This document shows positions 8,290 through 16,084 of a stretch of DNA of 20,742 nt, one piece after another. The position numbers and the translations under genes were made by a program. Source of the stretch: Pseudomonadota bacterium (lineage in GTDB: Bacteria > Pseudomonadota > Alphaproteobacteria > Reyranellales > Reyranellaceae); assembly GCA_023436825.1 (NCBI GenBank), contig JAEZHS010000049.1, forward strand, positions 1 to 20,742, read 5' to 3'. Position 1 is the stretch's first letter; each line of letters starts with the position of its first letter. The notes beneath the pieces are model-generated. The model saw only the letters and a program-made list of their open reading frames with translations. It did no database searches and was not told the DNA's origin.

Positions 8290-8314
8290 GGAACGTCTCG
8301 TCGCAAGCGTCGTT
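8290..8314 (+). promoter_or_regulatory. Predicted EcfG (general stress sigma factor) promoter for ligD-ku
   Basis: GGAAC at 8290-8294 and CGTT at 8311-8314 are separated by exactly 16 bases. This is the published consensus for the alphaproteobacterial general-stress sigma factor (EcfG/RpoE2/SigT; GGAAC-N16/17-CGTT). The ligD start codon lies 21-30 bases downstream, a suitable distance. No anti-sigma or phyR gene is in the window, so the call rests on the motif, its orientation and its position. Confidence 0.7.
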
Positions 8315-8334
8315 TCCCATCGGAACGCCATAGG

Positions 8335-10989
8335 TTGCATCCTTTGCGCAAAGACAGCCTCTCGACCTACCGCGCCAAGCGCGACTTCAGCCAGACCGAC
8401 GAGCCGTCGGGCAAGGAGGCCGTAGCCTCTTCCAAGGAGCTGCGCTTCGTCATCCAGCGGCACGATGCCACGCGCCTGCACTTCGATTTCCGGCTCGAGC
8501 TCGACGGTGTGTTCCTGTCGTGGGCGGTGACCAAGGGTCCGTCGCTCGATCCCGCGGTCAAGCGGCTGGCGGTGCAGACCGAGGACCATCCGCTCGACTA
8601 TGGCGACTTCGAGGGCACCATTCCCGAGGGCCAGTATGGCGGCGGCACGGTCCAGCTCTGGGACCGCGGCTACTGGAAGCCGATCGGCGATCCGCAGGAG
8701 GGCCTGAAGAAGGGCGACCTCAAGTTCGTCCTGGAAGGCGAGCGCCTGCACGGCAGCTGGGTGCTGGTGCGCATGAAATGGGACCGCAAGGGCGGCAGCG
8801 GCAAAAAGTCCAACTGGCTGCTGATCAAGCATCGTGATGAAGCCGCCCACGAGGGCGATGACGATGCCATCCTTCAGGACAACGAGACGTCGGTGGCGTC
8901 AGGGCGCACCCTGGACGAGATCGCCATCGGCAAAGGCCGAGCACCGACCCCGTTCATGACGTCCAAGCGGCGCTCGGCCGGCGCGGTCTGGCAAAGCAAC
9001 AAGGAGGGCGGCGGCGACAAGGCGGCCCTCAAGGAAAGCAAATCCAAGCCGCGCAAGGTCTCGAAAATGCCGGCCTTCGTCGAACCGCAGCTCTGCAAGC
9101 TCGTGGAGCGCGCCCCGGCGCAATCCGGTTGGGCGCACGAGGTCAAATTCGACGGCTATCGCCTGCAGCTGCGTGTCGAGGGCGGCGAGGCACGCCTGCG
9201 CACGCGCAAGGGCCTGGATTGGACAGGGAAATTCAAGGCGATCGCCACGCAGGCGGAGAAGCTGCCGGACTGCATGATCGATGGCGAGGCGGTGGCGCTC
9301 GATGCCCATGGCGCCCCCGACTTCTCTGCCCTGCAGGCTGCCCTTTCCGAAGGACAGTCGGAGAAGCTGGTCTTCTTTGCCTTCGACCTGTTGTTCGCCG
9401 ACGGAGAGGATCTGCGCGCCCTGCCCCTGCGCGATCGCAAGGCGCGCCTGCAGGAGCTGCTCGATGGACTGAAGGGCAAGCATGCCGGCCTGCAATATGT
9501 CGAGCATTTCGAGACGGCGGGCGACGCGGTGCTGGAATCGGCCTGTCGCATGCACCTGGAAGGCATCGTCTCCAAGGAGCTCGATGCGCCCTACCGCTCC
9601 GGCCGCATCGGGAGCTGGGTCAAGACCAAGTGTCGGGCAGGCCACGAGGTGGTGATCGGCGGCTGGACCAGCGAGGGCAAGCGGATGCGCTCCCTGCTGG
9701 TCGGCGTGCACCGCGGGAACGGCAAGGACCAGAAACTGGTGTCGGTCGGACGCGTCGGCACCGGCTTCGGCGAGGCCGTCATGCGCAAGCTGATGCCACG
9801 GCTGCGCGAGGTCGAGAGCAAGACCAGTCCGTTCGCGCCGGGCGCCAGTCCGCGCAAGGAAGCGGGCATCCACTGGGCGCGGCCCGAGCTGGTCGCCGAG
9901 ATCGAGTTCGCCGGCTGGACCGCGGACGGCAATGTGCGTCAGGCTGCCTTCAAGGGGCTTCGCGCCGACAAGCCGGCCGAGGAAGTGGAGGCCGAGCAGG
10001 CGGTGAAGCCGGAGAAGGCGAAGATGGCCAAGCCGATCCCGGAAGCCAAACGTGCGAAGTCCGCCGGCGCCACAACGGCTGGCGGGCCGGCGATGGTGAT
10101 GGGCGTCTCGATCTCCAACCCCGACAAGCCGTTGTGGCCCGACGAGAAGCCGCCCGTTACCAAGCGCGAGCTCGCGCGGTATTTCGAGACGGTGGGCGAC
10201 TGGATGATCGAGCATCTGAAAGGCCGCCCCTGTTCGCTCGTGCGCACGCCCGACGGGATCGATGGCGATCAGAAATTCTTCCAGCGCCATGCCGCTCCCG
10301 GCACGTCGCATCTCCTTGAACAGATCAAGGTGCGCGGCGATCGCAAGCCTTACCTGCAGATCGATCGCGTCGAGGGACTGGCGGCAGTCGCCCAACTCGG
10401 GGCCACCGAGTTGCATCCCTGGAACTGCCAGCCCGACGAGCCCGAATTGCCTGGTCGCCTGGTCTTCGACCTCGATCCCGCGCCCGACGTGAAGTTCAAT
10501 GAGGTGATCAAGGGCGCCCTCGAGCTGCGCAAGCGGCTGGAGGCGCTGGGACTGAAGACCTTCTGCAAGACGACCGGCGGCAAGGGCCTGCATGTCGTCG
10601 CGCCGCTTACCTCCGACCCGAAGAGCCCGGACTGGGATGCCGCCAAGACCTTCGCCCGCGAGGTCTGTCGGCAACTCGCGGAAGAGGAGCCCGAGCGATA
10701 CCTGTTGAACATGGCGAAGAAGGAGCGCGGGGGCCGCATCTTCCTCGACTATCTGCGCAACGACCGGACGTCGACGGCGGTGGCGCCACTGTCGCCGCGC
10801 GCCCGCGATGGCGCCACCGTGTCGATGCCGCTCAACTGGCCGCAGGTGAAGGCGGGACTCGATCCGAGGAAGTTCACGATGCGCACGGCGCCGGCGCTCC
10901 TGAAGAAGTCCAGGCCGTGGTCGACCTATGCCAGGTCGGCGACGCCGCTGCGCTCCGCCATCGAGCGCCTGATCAAATCCAAGTCGTGA
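8335..10989 (+). CDS. ligD: Multifunctional ATP-dependent DNA ligase D (phosphoesterase, ligase, polymerase)
   Basis: LigD is the end-processing and sealing enzyme of bacterial non-homologous end joining. The 884-residue protein contains all three domains in the order phosphoesterase-ligase-polymerase. The 3'-phosphoesterase domain (about 9-170) keeps H43, H49, D51 and R53 in [17 protein letters not shown], and H85 in [10 protein letters not shown]. The ligase domain has the adenylated lysine K271 in HEVKFDGYR, motif DGEAVALD and an OB-fold up to about residue 545. A charged Lys/Ala-rich linker leads to the primase-type polymerase (about 588-884), with catalytic D712 and D714 in VFDLDPAP and the [10 protein letters not shown] segment. 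There is no ATG near the start; TTG at 8335 or 8344 are the only candidates after the in-frame stop at 8233. It is co-transcribed with ku seven bases downstream and preceded by an EcfG-type promoter. Confidence 0.96.
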   Translation: MHPLRKDSLSTYRAKRDFSQTDEPSGKEAVASSKELRFVIQRHDATRLHFDFRLELDGVFLSWAVTKGPSLDPAVKRLAVQTEDHPLDYGDFEGTIPEGQYGGGTVQLWDRGYWKPIGDPQEGLKKGDLKFVLEGERLHGSWVLVRMKWDRKGGSGKKSNWLLIKHRDEAAHEGDDDAILQDNETSVASGRTLDEIAIGKGRAPTPFMTSKRRSAGAVWQSNKEGGGDKAALKESKSKPRKVSKMPAFVEPQLCKLVERAPAQSGWAHEVKFDGYRLQLRVEGGEARLRTRKGLDWTGKFKAIATQAEKLPDCMIDGEAVALDAHGAPDFSALQAALSEGQSEKLVFFAFDLLFADGEDLRALPLRDRKARLQELLDGLKGKHAGLQYVEHFETAGDAVLESACRMHLEGIVSKELDAPYRSGRIGSWVKTKCRAGHEVVIGGWTSEGKRMRSLLVGVHRGNGKDQKLVSVGRVGTGFGEAVMRKLMPRLREVESKTSPFAPGASPRKEAGIHWARPELVAEIEFAGWTADGNVRQAAFKGLRADKPAEEVEAEQAVKPEKAKMAKPIPEAKRAKSAGATTAGGPAMVMGVSISNPDKPLWPDEKPPVTKRELARYFETVGDWMIEHLKGRPCSLVRTPDGIDGDQKFFQRHAAPGTSHLLEQIKVRGDRKPYLQIDRVEGLAAVAQLGATELHPWNCQPDEPELPGRLVFDLDPAPDVKFNEVIKGALELRKRLEALGLKTFCKTTGGKGLHVVAPLTSDPKSPDWDAAKTFAREVCRQLAEEEPERYLLNMAKKERGGRIFLDYLRNDRTSTAVAPLSPRARDGATVSMPLNWPQVKAGLDPRKFTMRTAPALLKKSRPWSTYARSATPLRSAIERLIKSKS

Positions 10990-10996
10990 GGACAGC

Positions 10997-11902
10997 ATGG
11001 CCAAGGCCCGACGCAAGACCCACAACGGCAGCCCGCAGAATCGGGCGATGCGGCCGACCTGGGAAGGGCATCTCAGGCTGTCGCTGGTGACCTGCCCCGT
11101 GGCGCTCTACACCGCCACCGAACGCGCTGCCGATGTGCACTTCCACCTGATCAACCCCGACACCAACAATCGCATCCGCATGCAGACGATCGATGCCGGC
11201 ACCGGCAAGGTCGTCGAGCGGTCAGAGCTGGTGAAAGGCTATGAGGTCTCGAAGAACAAGTACGTGCTGTTCGAGCCGGAAGAGCTCGATGCGGTGAAGT
11301 TGGAATCGACGCGCACGATCGACATTCGGGAGTTCGTCGATGCGTCTTCGATCGACCGCATCTATTGGGACGAGCCGTACTATCTCGCACCGGCTGGCAA
11401 GACGGGCATCGAGGCCTATGCCGTCATCCGCGCGGCCATGGAGAAGCAGGACAAGGTGGCGCTGGGCCGCCTGGTGATGCACCAGCGCGAGCGCATCTGC
11501 GCCCTGGAGCCGCGTGAAGGCGGCATTCTGCTGACGACGCTACGCACGCACGACGAGATCCGCTCGACGGCCGAGGTATTCGACCGCCATCTGCCCAAGC
11601 CCGATGCGCGCATGCTGGAAATCGCCGAAAAGATCATCGCGCAGCAGGAGGCCGAGTTCGACCCCAGCGAGTTCAAGGACCGCTACGAGGATGCGCTGCG
11701 CGACCTGATCAAGCGCAAGGCGAAGGGCGAGGAAGTGGTGCGAAGCGAGGAGCCTGGGGAGGAGGAGAAGGTGGTCGACCTGATGGACGCCCTGCGCCGC
11801 AGCCTGAAGGGCGGCGGCGGGCCAGCGCGCGAGAAGGCAGATCGCTTTTTGACCGCGCAGGGGCGACGGAAGAAGGCGGGGTCGCGCAAGCGTGCGGCTT
11901 GA
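10997..11902 (+). CDS. ku: Non-homologous end-joining protein Ku
   Basis: Bacterial Ku is a homodimer that rings double-strand DNA ends and recruits LigD. The 301-residue protein has the Ku core at about residues 18-265: RPTWEGHLRLSLVTCPVALY, then VHFHLINPDTNNRIR, SKNKYVLFEPEELDAV, IYWDEPYYLAPAGK and MHQRERICALEPREGGILL. The C-terminus is lysine- and arginine-rich (GRRKKAGSRKRAA), the type of tail that supports DNA binding and LigD contact in bacterial Ku. It starts at an ATG seven bases after the ligD stop, with GAGGA just before it, so ligD and ku form an operon. Only one ku copy is visible. The stop codon is the first element of a strong inverted repeat. Confidence 0.96.
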   Translation: MAKARRKTHNGSPQNRAMRPTWEGHLRLSLVTCPVALYTATERAADVHFHLINPDTNNRIRMQTIDAGTGKVVERSELVKGYEVSKNKYVLFEPEELDAVKLESTRTIDIREFVDASSIDRIYWDEPYYLAPAGKTGIEAYAVIRAAMEKQDKVALGRLVMHQRERICALEPREGGILLTTLRTHDEIRSTAEVFDRHLPKPDARMLEIAEKIIAQQEAEFDPSEFKDRYEDALRDLIKRKAKGEEVVRSEEPGEEEKVVDLMDALRRSLKGGGGPAREKADRFLTAQGRRKKAGSRKRAA

Positions 11903-11955
11903 TCATGCTCTTCCGGACCGCGCACGTGGGACGCGCGGTCCGGAAGATCATGATC
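11901..11955. repeat. Strong 23-base-arm inverted repeat between ku and the cysteine hydrolase gene
   Basis: The left arm 11901-11923 and right arm 11933-11955 pair at 22 of 23 positions around a nine-base loop. The arm core, TCATGCTCTTCCGGACC, is the same sequence that follows mnmE at 4373-4389. The repeat begins within the ku stop codon and its right arm contains the start codon of the next gene. It could act as a terminator-like or mRNA-stabilising hairpin for ligD-ku; there is no T-run. Confidence 0.8.
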
Positions 11956-12537
11956 ACACTCGACCGGACGGCGATCCACATCGCCGTCGACATGCAACGC
12001 CTGTTCGCAGAACCGACGGAATGGTTCGTTCCGTGGCTGCCCAAGGTGCTGCCCAACGTACTGCAGATCGCCGAGCGTCATCCGGACCGCACGATCTTCA
12101 CGCGCTTCATTCCTCCGCAGGATCCCGACCATGCAGCCGGAGCGTGGCGCGACTACTATCAGCGCTGGCGATCGATGACCCGCGATCGCATCGATCCTCG
12201 CCTGCTCGAGCTGGTCGAACCTTTGCGCAAGCTGGTCCCGCCGGCGAAGGTCTTGAACAAAACCGTCTATTCAGCCCTTGCCCATCCGCCGCTCGCCCAT
12301 TCGCTGCGTCGCCATGGCATCGAGACGCTGATCGTCACCGGCGGCGAAACCGACGTCTGCGTCTTGGCCACGGTGATCGCGGCGGTCGATCTCGGCTTTC
12401 GTGTCGTGCTGCCCGACGATGCGCTGTGCAGCGCCAATGACGCAACCCACGACGCCCTGATGAAGCTCTACCACGAGCGCTACAGCCGGCAGATCGAGGC
12501 GACGACGACGGAGCGGGTCCTGCGGGAATGGGTCTGA
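11950..12537 (+). CDS. Isochorismatase-family cysteine hydrolase
   Basis: The 195-residue protein has the cysteine-hydrolase fold and the expected catalytic triad: D14 in IAVDMQRLFAE, K104 in VLNKTVYSAL and C137 in TGGETDVCVLATV. Family members hydrolyse amides or vinyl ethers (nicotinamidase, N-carbamoyl hydrolases, isochorismatase); the substrate cannot be told from sequence. The ATG at 11950 gives the normal family N-terminus (ITLDRTAIHIAVDMQ). In-frame TTG 11899 and ATG 11905 would add residues encoded only by the inverted repeat. The start codon and a nearby GGAAG (11942-11946) lie in the right arm of that repeat, so an mRNA hairpin could hide them. It follows ku on the same strand, and 93 bases separate it from the next gene. 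Confidence 0.85.
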   Translation: MITLDRTAIHIAVDMQRLFAEPTEWFVPWLPKVLPNVLQIAERHPDRTIFTRFIPPQDPDHAAGAWRDYYQRWRSMTRDRIDPRLLELVEPLRKLVPPAKVLNKTVYSALAHPPLAHSLRRHGIETLIVTGGETDVCVLATVIAAVDLGFRVVLPDDALCSANDATHDALMKLYHERYSRQIEATTTERVLREWV

Positions 12538-12569
12538 ACAGCCGGCCGCGCTCCAGCGAGGATGGGCGC

Positions 12570-12595
12570 GGAACTCGGCCATCGCCCGTCACGTT
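12570..12595 (+). promoter_or_regulatory. Predicted EcfG (general stress sigma factor) promoter for the TPP enzyme operon
   Basis: GGAAC at 12570-12574 and CGTT at 12592-12595 are separated by exactly 17 bases, matching the GGAAC-N16/17-CGTT consensus of alphaproteobacterial EcfG promoters. The start codon of the TPP enzyme lies 36 bases downstream at 12631. This is the second perfect match in correct orientation and position in the accessory segment. Confidence 0.65.
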
Positions 12596-12630
12596 GGCGA
12601 CGCAAAAGTGCAACGTATCCGGAGCGCGCC

Positions 12631-14400
12631 ATGGCGAAAACTGTCGGCGATTTCGTACTAGCCCGCCTTGGTCAATGGGGAGTCCGGCGCCTGTTCGGCT
12701 ATCCCGGCGACGGCATCAACGGCCTGCTTTCCGCCCTGGGTCGCCTCGAGGACGGCAAGCTCGACTTCATCCAGGTGCGCCACGAGGAGGAAGCAGCCTT
12801 CATGGCCGGCGGGCATGCCCGCTTCACCGGCGAGGTTGGCGTTTGCCTCGCCACCTCCGGCCCGGGGGCCATCCACCTCTTGAATGGCTTGTACGACGCC
12901 AAGCTCGATCATCAGCCGGTGGTCGCGCTCGTCGGTCAGCAGGCGCGGGCCGCCTTGGGCGGCCATTACCAGCAAGAGGTCGATCTCGGCAACCTCATGA
13001 AGGACGTCGCGGTGTTCGTGCAGACCTGCGCGGCGCCTGCGCAGGCCCGTCATCTCATCGATCGGGCGATGCGGCTGGCGCAGGCTGAGCGTGGTGTCGC
13101 CGTGATCATCTTCCCCAACGACGTGCAGGAAGCCGATGCGGTCGAAGCACCCGAGCATGCCCACGGTACCGTGCATACCGGCGTTGGTTTCAGTCGGCCG
13201 GCGACGGTTCCGAGCGAGGATGAACTCGCTCGCGCCGCCGACATCCTCAATCGTGGCGAAAGGGTCGCCATGCTGATCGGCGCCGGTGCGGCGGGGGCCG
13301 GCCAAGAGGTTTGGGCGGTCGCCGACCGCCTGCAGGCGGGCGTTGCCAAGGCACTGCTCGGAAAGGCCGTCCTGCCGGACGATCTGCCTTTCGTCACCGG
13401 CCAGATCGGCCTTTTGGGCACCAAGGCGTCCTTCGAATTGATGCAAGGGTGCGATACGTTGCTGATGGTCGGCTCGACCTTTTCATACAGCGAGTACCTG
13501 CCGAAGGAGGGTCAGGCGCGCGGTGTTCAGATCGACATCGATCCCGCGATGCTGTCGTTGCGGTACCCCATGGAGGTGCCGTTGGTCGGTGACGCCGGGC
13601 TGACGTTACGTGCCCTGCTGCCGCGGTTGCGCTCACGCGGCCGGGACAAGTGGCGCGAAACAATCGAGAAAGCCGCGAGCGACTGGTGGGCGGAGGAAGA
13701 CAAACGCGCGCATCTGGCGGCCGATCCGCTAAACCCCGAGCTCTTCTTCTGGGAGCTGAGCGAACGCCTGCCAGAGGATTCGCTGTTCGCCGTCGATACG
13801 GGCATGTCGACCACCTTCTTCGCGCGCGCGATCCGGGTGCGGCGACGCATGCAGGTCGCGATCTCGGGCACGCTCGCGACCATGGGGCCGGCGGTGTCCT
13901 ATGGTCTGGCGGCCAAGCTCGCCCTTCCGCAGCGGCCGGCTTTCGTGCTGGCGGGCGACGGCGCCATGCAGATGCTGGGCCTCAATGCCCTGATCACCGT
14001 GTCCAAGTATTGGCGGCGGTGGGCCGATCCGCGCTTCGTGGTGGCAGTGCTGAACAATCGCGACCTCAACATGGTGAACTGGGAACTCAGGGCGCTGGGC
14101 GGCTCGCCCAGGCTGCCGCAGACCCAAGACGTGCCGGACTTCGACTACGCGGGCTTCGCCGAGAAGCTGGGCCTGGTCGGTCGGCGCATCGAGCGGCCGG
14201 ATGATGTGGCGCCGACGCTCGACATGGCACTCGCGGCCGACCGGCCGGTGGTGATCGACGTTCATGCCGACCCCAATGTCGTGGCGCTGCCGCCGCACGC
14301 AACCTGGGAGCAGACGACCAATTTCTTTTCTGCGCTCGTCAAAGGCGATCCCGATCGCGATGCGGTGCTGAAGCAATTGTTGCGGCAGTTCGCGCTGTGA
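12631..14400 (+). CDS. Thiamine-pyrophosphate-dependent enzyme, pyruvate oxidase / acetolactate synthase family
   Basis: The 589-residue protein has the three-domain layout of the pyruvate oxidase (PoxB)/acetolactate synthase family. The N-terminal Pyr domain begins GDFVLARLGQWGVRRLFGYP and holds the TPP-activating glutamate E52 in QVRHEEEAAFMAGG. A central domain covers about residues 190-330. The C-terminal PP domain has the TPP/Mg motif GDG at 442-444 and NN at 475-476. Such enzymes decarboxylate pyruvate or related 2-oxo acids; in PoxB the electrons go to quinone. Whether FAD is bound is not certain from motifs. The ATG at 12631 is chosen because GGAG (12621-12624) lies six bases before it; an in-frame start at 12562 would overlap the promoter. 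It heads an operon with the pyrophosphatase (six-base gap) and the membrane protein. Confidence 0.88.
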   Translation: MAKTVGDFVLARLGQWGVRRLFGYPGDGINGLLSALGRLEDGKLDFIQVRHEEEAAFMAGGHARFTGEVGVCLATSGPGAIHLLNGLYDAKLDHQPVVALVGQQARAALGGHYQQEVDLGNLMKDVAVFVQTCAAPAQARHLIDRAMRLAQAERGVAVIIFPNDVQEADAVEAPEHAHGTVHTGVGFSRPATVPSEDELARAADILNRGERVAMLIGAGAAGAGQEVWAVADRLQAGVAKALLGKAVLPDDLPFVTGQIGLLGTKASFELMQGCDTLLMVGSTFSYSEYLPKEGQARGVQIDIDPAMLSLRYPMEVPLVGDAGLTLRALLPRLRSRGRDKWRETIEKAASDWWAEEDKRAHLAADPLNPELFFWELSERLPEDSLFAVDTGMSTTFFARAIRVRRRMQVAISGTLATMGPAVSYGLAAKLALPQRPAFVLAGDGAMQMLGLNALITVSKYWRRWADPRFVVAVLNNRDLNMVNWELRALGGSPRLPQTQDVPDFDYAGFAEKLGLVGRRIERPDDVAPTLDMALAADRPVVIDVHADPNVVALPPHATWEQTTNFFSALVKGDPDRDAVLKQLLRQFAL

Positions 14401-14406
14401 GACGCC

Positions 14407-14958
14407 ATGGCACGCTCGCCCACTACACTTGATCGCCTGCCGTTGATGGATAAGGAAAGCGGCGACTTCACCATCGTCGTCGAGACGCCCAGGGGCAGTC
14501 GTAACAAGTACAAATACGATCCCGAGGTCGGTGCCATGCGGCTTGGCTCGACTCTAGCCGAAGGCTTGGCTTTTCCCTACGACTTCGGGTTCTTCCCGTC
14601 GACCCGGGGCGAGGACGGCGATCCGCTCGACGTCCTGGTGTTCCTCGATACCGCCGTGCCGACGGGCTGCGTGGTGACGGCGCGACTGATCGGGGTGCTG
14701 GAAGTCGAGCAGAAGGAGAAGCGCACGCCGTGGAAACGCAACGACCGGTTCTTCGCCGTCGCGACGCAGGCGCACGACCACCAGCAGCTTCAGCATCTCG
14801 ATGACCTGCCGCCGCATCTGGTGCCGGAGATCGAAGCCTTCCTCATCCACTACACCGGCCTCAGCGGCAAGGAGCTGCGCGTGTTGCGACGCGGCGATGC
14901 AAAGCGGGCGCGCAAGCTTCTGAAGGCAGGGGGCAAGGCATTCAAGGCGGACAGATGA
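14407..14958 (+). CDS. Family I inorganic pyrophosphatase, divergent active site
   Basis: The 183-residue protein matches soluble family I pyrophosphatases, which hydrolyse PPi to phosphate. It has ETPRGSRNKYKYDPEVGAMRL with the usual active-site Lys/Arg, then GLAFPYDFGFFPSTRG and the signature DGDPLDV at 70-76 (D70, D72, D75). The segment that in E. coli holds two more metal-binding aspartates and a lysine (D97, D102, K104) reads TPWKRNDRFFAV at 107-118, so Asn and Arg replace the second Asp and Lys. Similar N-D-R versions exist, from memory, in other alphaproteobacterial copies, so this may be a subfamily trait. The C-terminus is basic. It lies in an operon with the TPP enzyme (six-base gap) and overlaps the next gene by four bases (ATGA). 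It may be a second, stress-related pyrophosphatase. Confidence 0.9.
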   Translation: MARSPTTLDRLPLMDKESGDFTIVVETPRGSRNKYKYDPEVGAMRLGSTLAEGLAFPYDFGFFPSTRGEDGDPLDVLVFLDTAVPTGCVVTARLIGVLEVEQKEKRTPWKRNDRFFAVATQAHDHQQLQHLDDLPPHLVPEIEAFLIHYTGLSGKELRVLRRGDAKRARKLLKAGGKAFKADR

Positions 14959-15410
14959 AGCAGGTCCATTACGAGACGCTCGAGGAAGAAGCCACCCACG
15001 TTACCGACGAGGCGCGCATGGTGCTGCCCGGCGTGCAGGCGGTGCTGGGCTTCCAGCTCGTTGCCGTGTTCAACCAGCGCTTCCAGGAATTCACCGCCAG
15101 CGAGCAGGTCGTCCATCTCGCCGCTTTCCTGCTGATGGCGCTGGCCATGGGCCTGGTGATGACGCCGGCGGCCTATCATCGTCAGGTGGAGCGCGGTTGT
15201 GTTTCGCGGCGTTTCGTCGACCTGTCCTCGACCCTGCTCACAATTGCCATGTTGCCGCTGATTGCGGGCGTCTGCCTCGACACCTATCTCATCGCGCGTC
15301 TCATCTTGAATGACCGCGATCAGGCAGCGATGGTCGCCGCCGGGACGGCGTTGCTGCTGGCTTGCCTGTGGTATGGCCTTCCCGCTGTCTGTCGCCGCCT
15401 GAAAGGCTGA
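14955..15410 (+). CDS. DUF6328-like four-helix membrane protein
   Basis: The 151-residue protein is predicted to span the membrane four times, at about residues 22-40, 52-73, 88-113 and 122-145. It has a short acidic N-terminal cytoplasmic segment (ETLEEEATHVTDEARMVLPG). The DEARMVLPGVQAVLGFQL start and the FxxFTxxEQxxHLAAFLLMA pattern resemble the DUF6328 family, whose function is unknown. It starts four bases before the pyrophosphatase stop (ATGA overlap), so translation is coupled. It belongs to the operon headed by the EcfG-type promoter at 12570. Close coupling to a soluble pyrophosphatase is the only functional hint. The family name is from recall; the topology is seen in the sequence. 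Confidence 0.75.
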   Translation: MKQVHYETLEEEATHVTDEARMVLPGVQAVLGFQLVAVFNQRFQEFTASEQVVHLAAFLLMALAMGLVMTPAAYHRQVERGCVSRRFVDLSSTLLTIAMLPLIAGVCLDTYLIARLILNDRDQAAMVAAGTALLLACLWYGLPAVCRRLKG

Positions 15411-15444
15411 GCGACGAGTGCGAGCCGGCTGCTACAGTCGGTGC

Positions 15445-16062
15445 ATGACCAGGATCCTGTTGACCCGCCACGGCCATGTCGAAGGCATCCGGCCGGCGCG
15501 TTTTCGCGGACGGGCCGAGCTGCCTTTGACCGAGCGCGGCCTGGGCCAAGCCGATGCACTGGCCAAACGCATCGCCGTCACCTGGAAGCCCGTCGCCGTG
15601 TTCACCAGTCCATTGCACCGCTGCGTGGTGACGGGAGGCAAGATCGCGGCGGCCTGCGGCATCAAGGACGAAGTGCGCGACGGGCTGGGCGACATCGACT
15701 ACGGCGGCTGGCAGATGCGCACCCATGACGAGGTCAAGGCCGAGAGTCCCGACGCCTACCGTCAGTGGCACTCGGCGCCTCATCTCACGCGCTTCCCCAA
15801 GGGAGAATCGCTGCAGGACGTCGTGGCGCGGACGGCCGACGTGCTGCGCGAGGTGCTGGTGCGCTATCCCGGGCAGGCGGTGGTGCTGGTCGGCCATGAC
15901 AGCGTAAACCGGGTGCTGTTGATGCAACTCCTCGACATGCCGCTGGCGGCCTATTGGCGCCTCGTCCAGGACCCCTGCAGCTTGAACGAGATCGAGGTCT
16001 CCGCTTTGGGCGAGGTCGCGGTGCAGCGGGTCAATGACACGAGTCATCTGGACCAGGCCTGA
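15445..16062 (+). CDS. Histidine phosphatase family protein (phosphoglycerate-mutase-like fold)
   Basis: The 205-residue protein carries the branch-1 signature [10 protein letters not shown] with the phosphorylated histidine H9, a conserved arginine region ([14 protein letters not shown]), the [15 protein letters not shown] segment, and the second catalytic histidine H151 in [12 protein letters not shown]. The 205-residue size and motifs fit alpha-ribazole-phosphatase- or GpmB-like phosphatases, but the substrate is not determined. The ATG at 15445 starts exactly at the family N-terminus ([10 protein letters not shown]) but has no good ribosome-binding site. An in-frame GTG at 15418, seven bases after the preceding stop, would add nine residues and couple it to the upstream operon. 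mnmG follows after 22 bases. Confidence 0.88.
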   Translation: MTRILLTRHGHVEGIRPARFRGRAELPLTERGLGQADALAKRIAVTWKPVAVFTSPLHRCVVTGGKIAAACGIKDEVRDGLGDIDYGGWQMRTHDEVKAESPDAYRQWHSAPHLTRFPKGESLQDVVARTADVLREVLVRYPGQAVVLVGHDSVNRVLLMQLLDMPLAAYWRLVQDPCSLNEIEVSALGEVAVQRVNDTSHLDQA

Positions 16063-16084
16063 GACGGCGCTTAAAAGGCCCGCC

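Noticed and set aside
8899..11025. Long open frame (708 codons) on the minus strand opposite ligD and ku
   Set aside because: It is antisense to two well-supported genes, has no recognisable motifs and is rich in Leu/Arg/Gly, as expected for the complement of GC-rich coding DNA.
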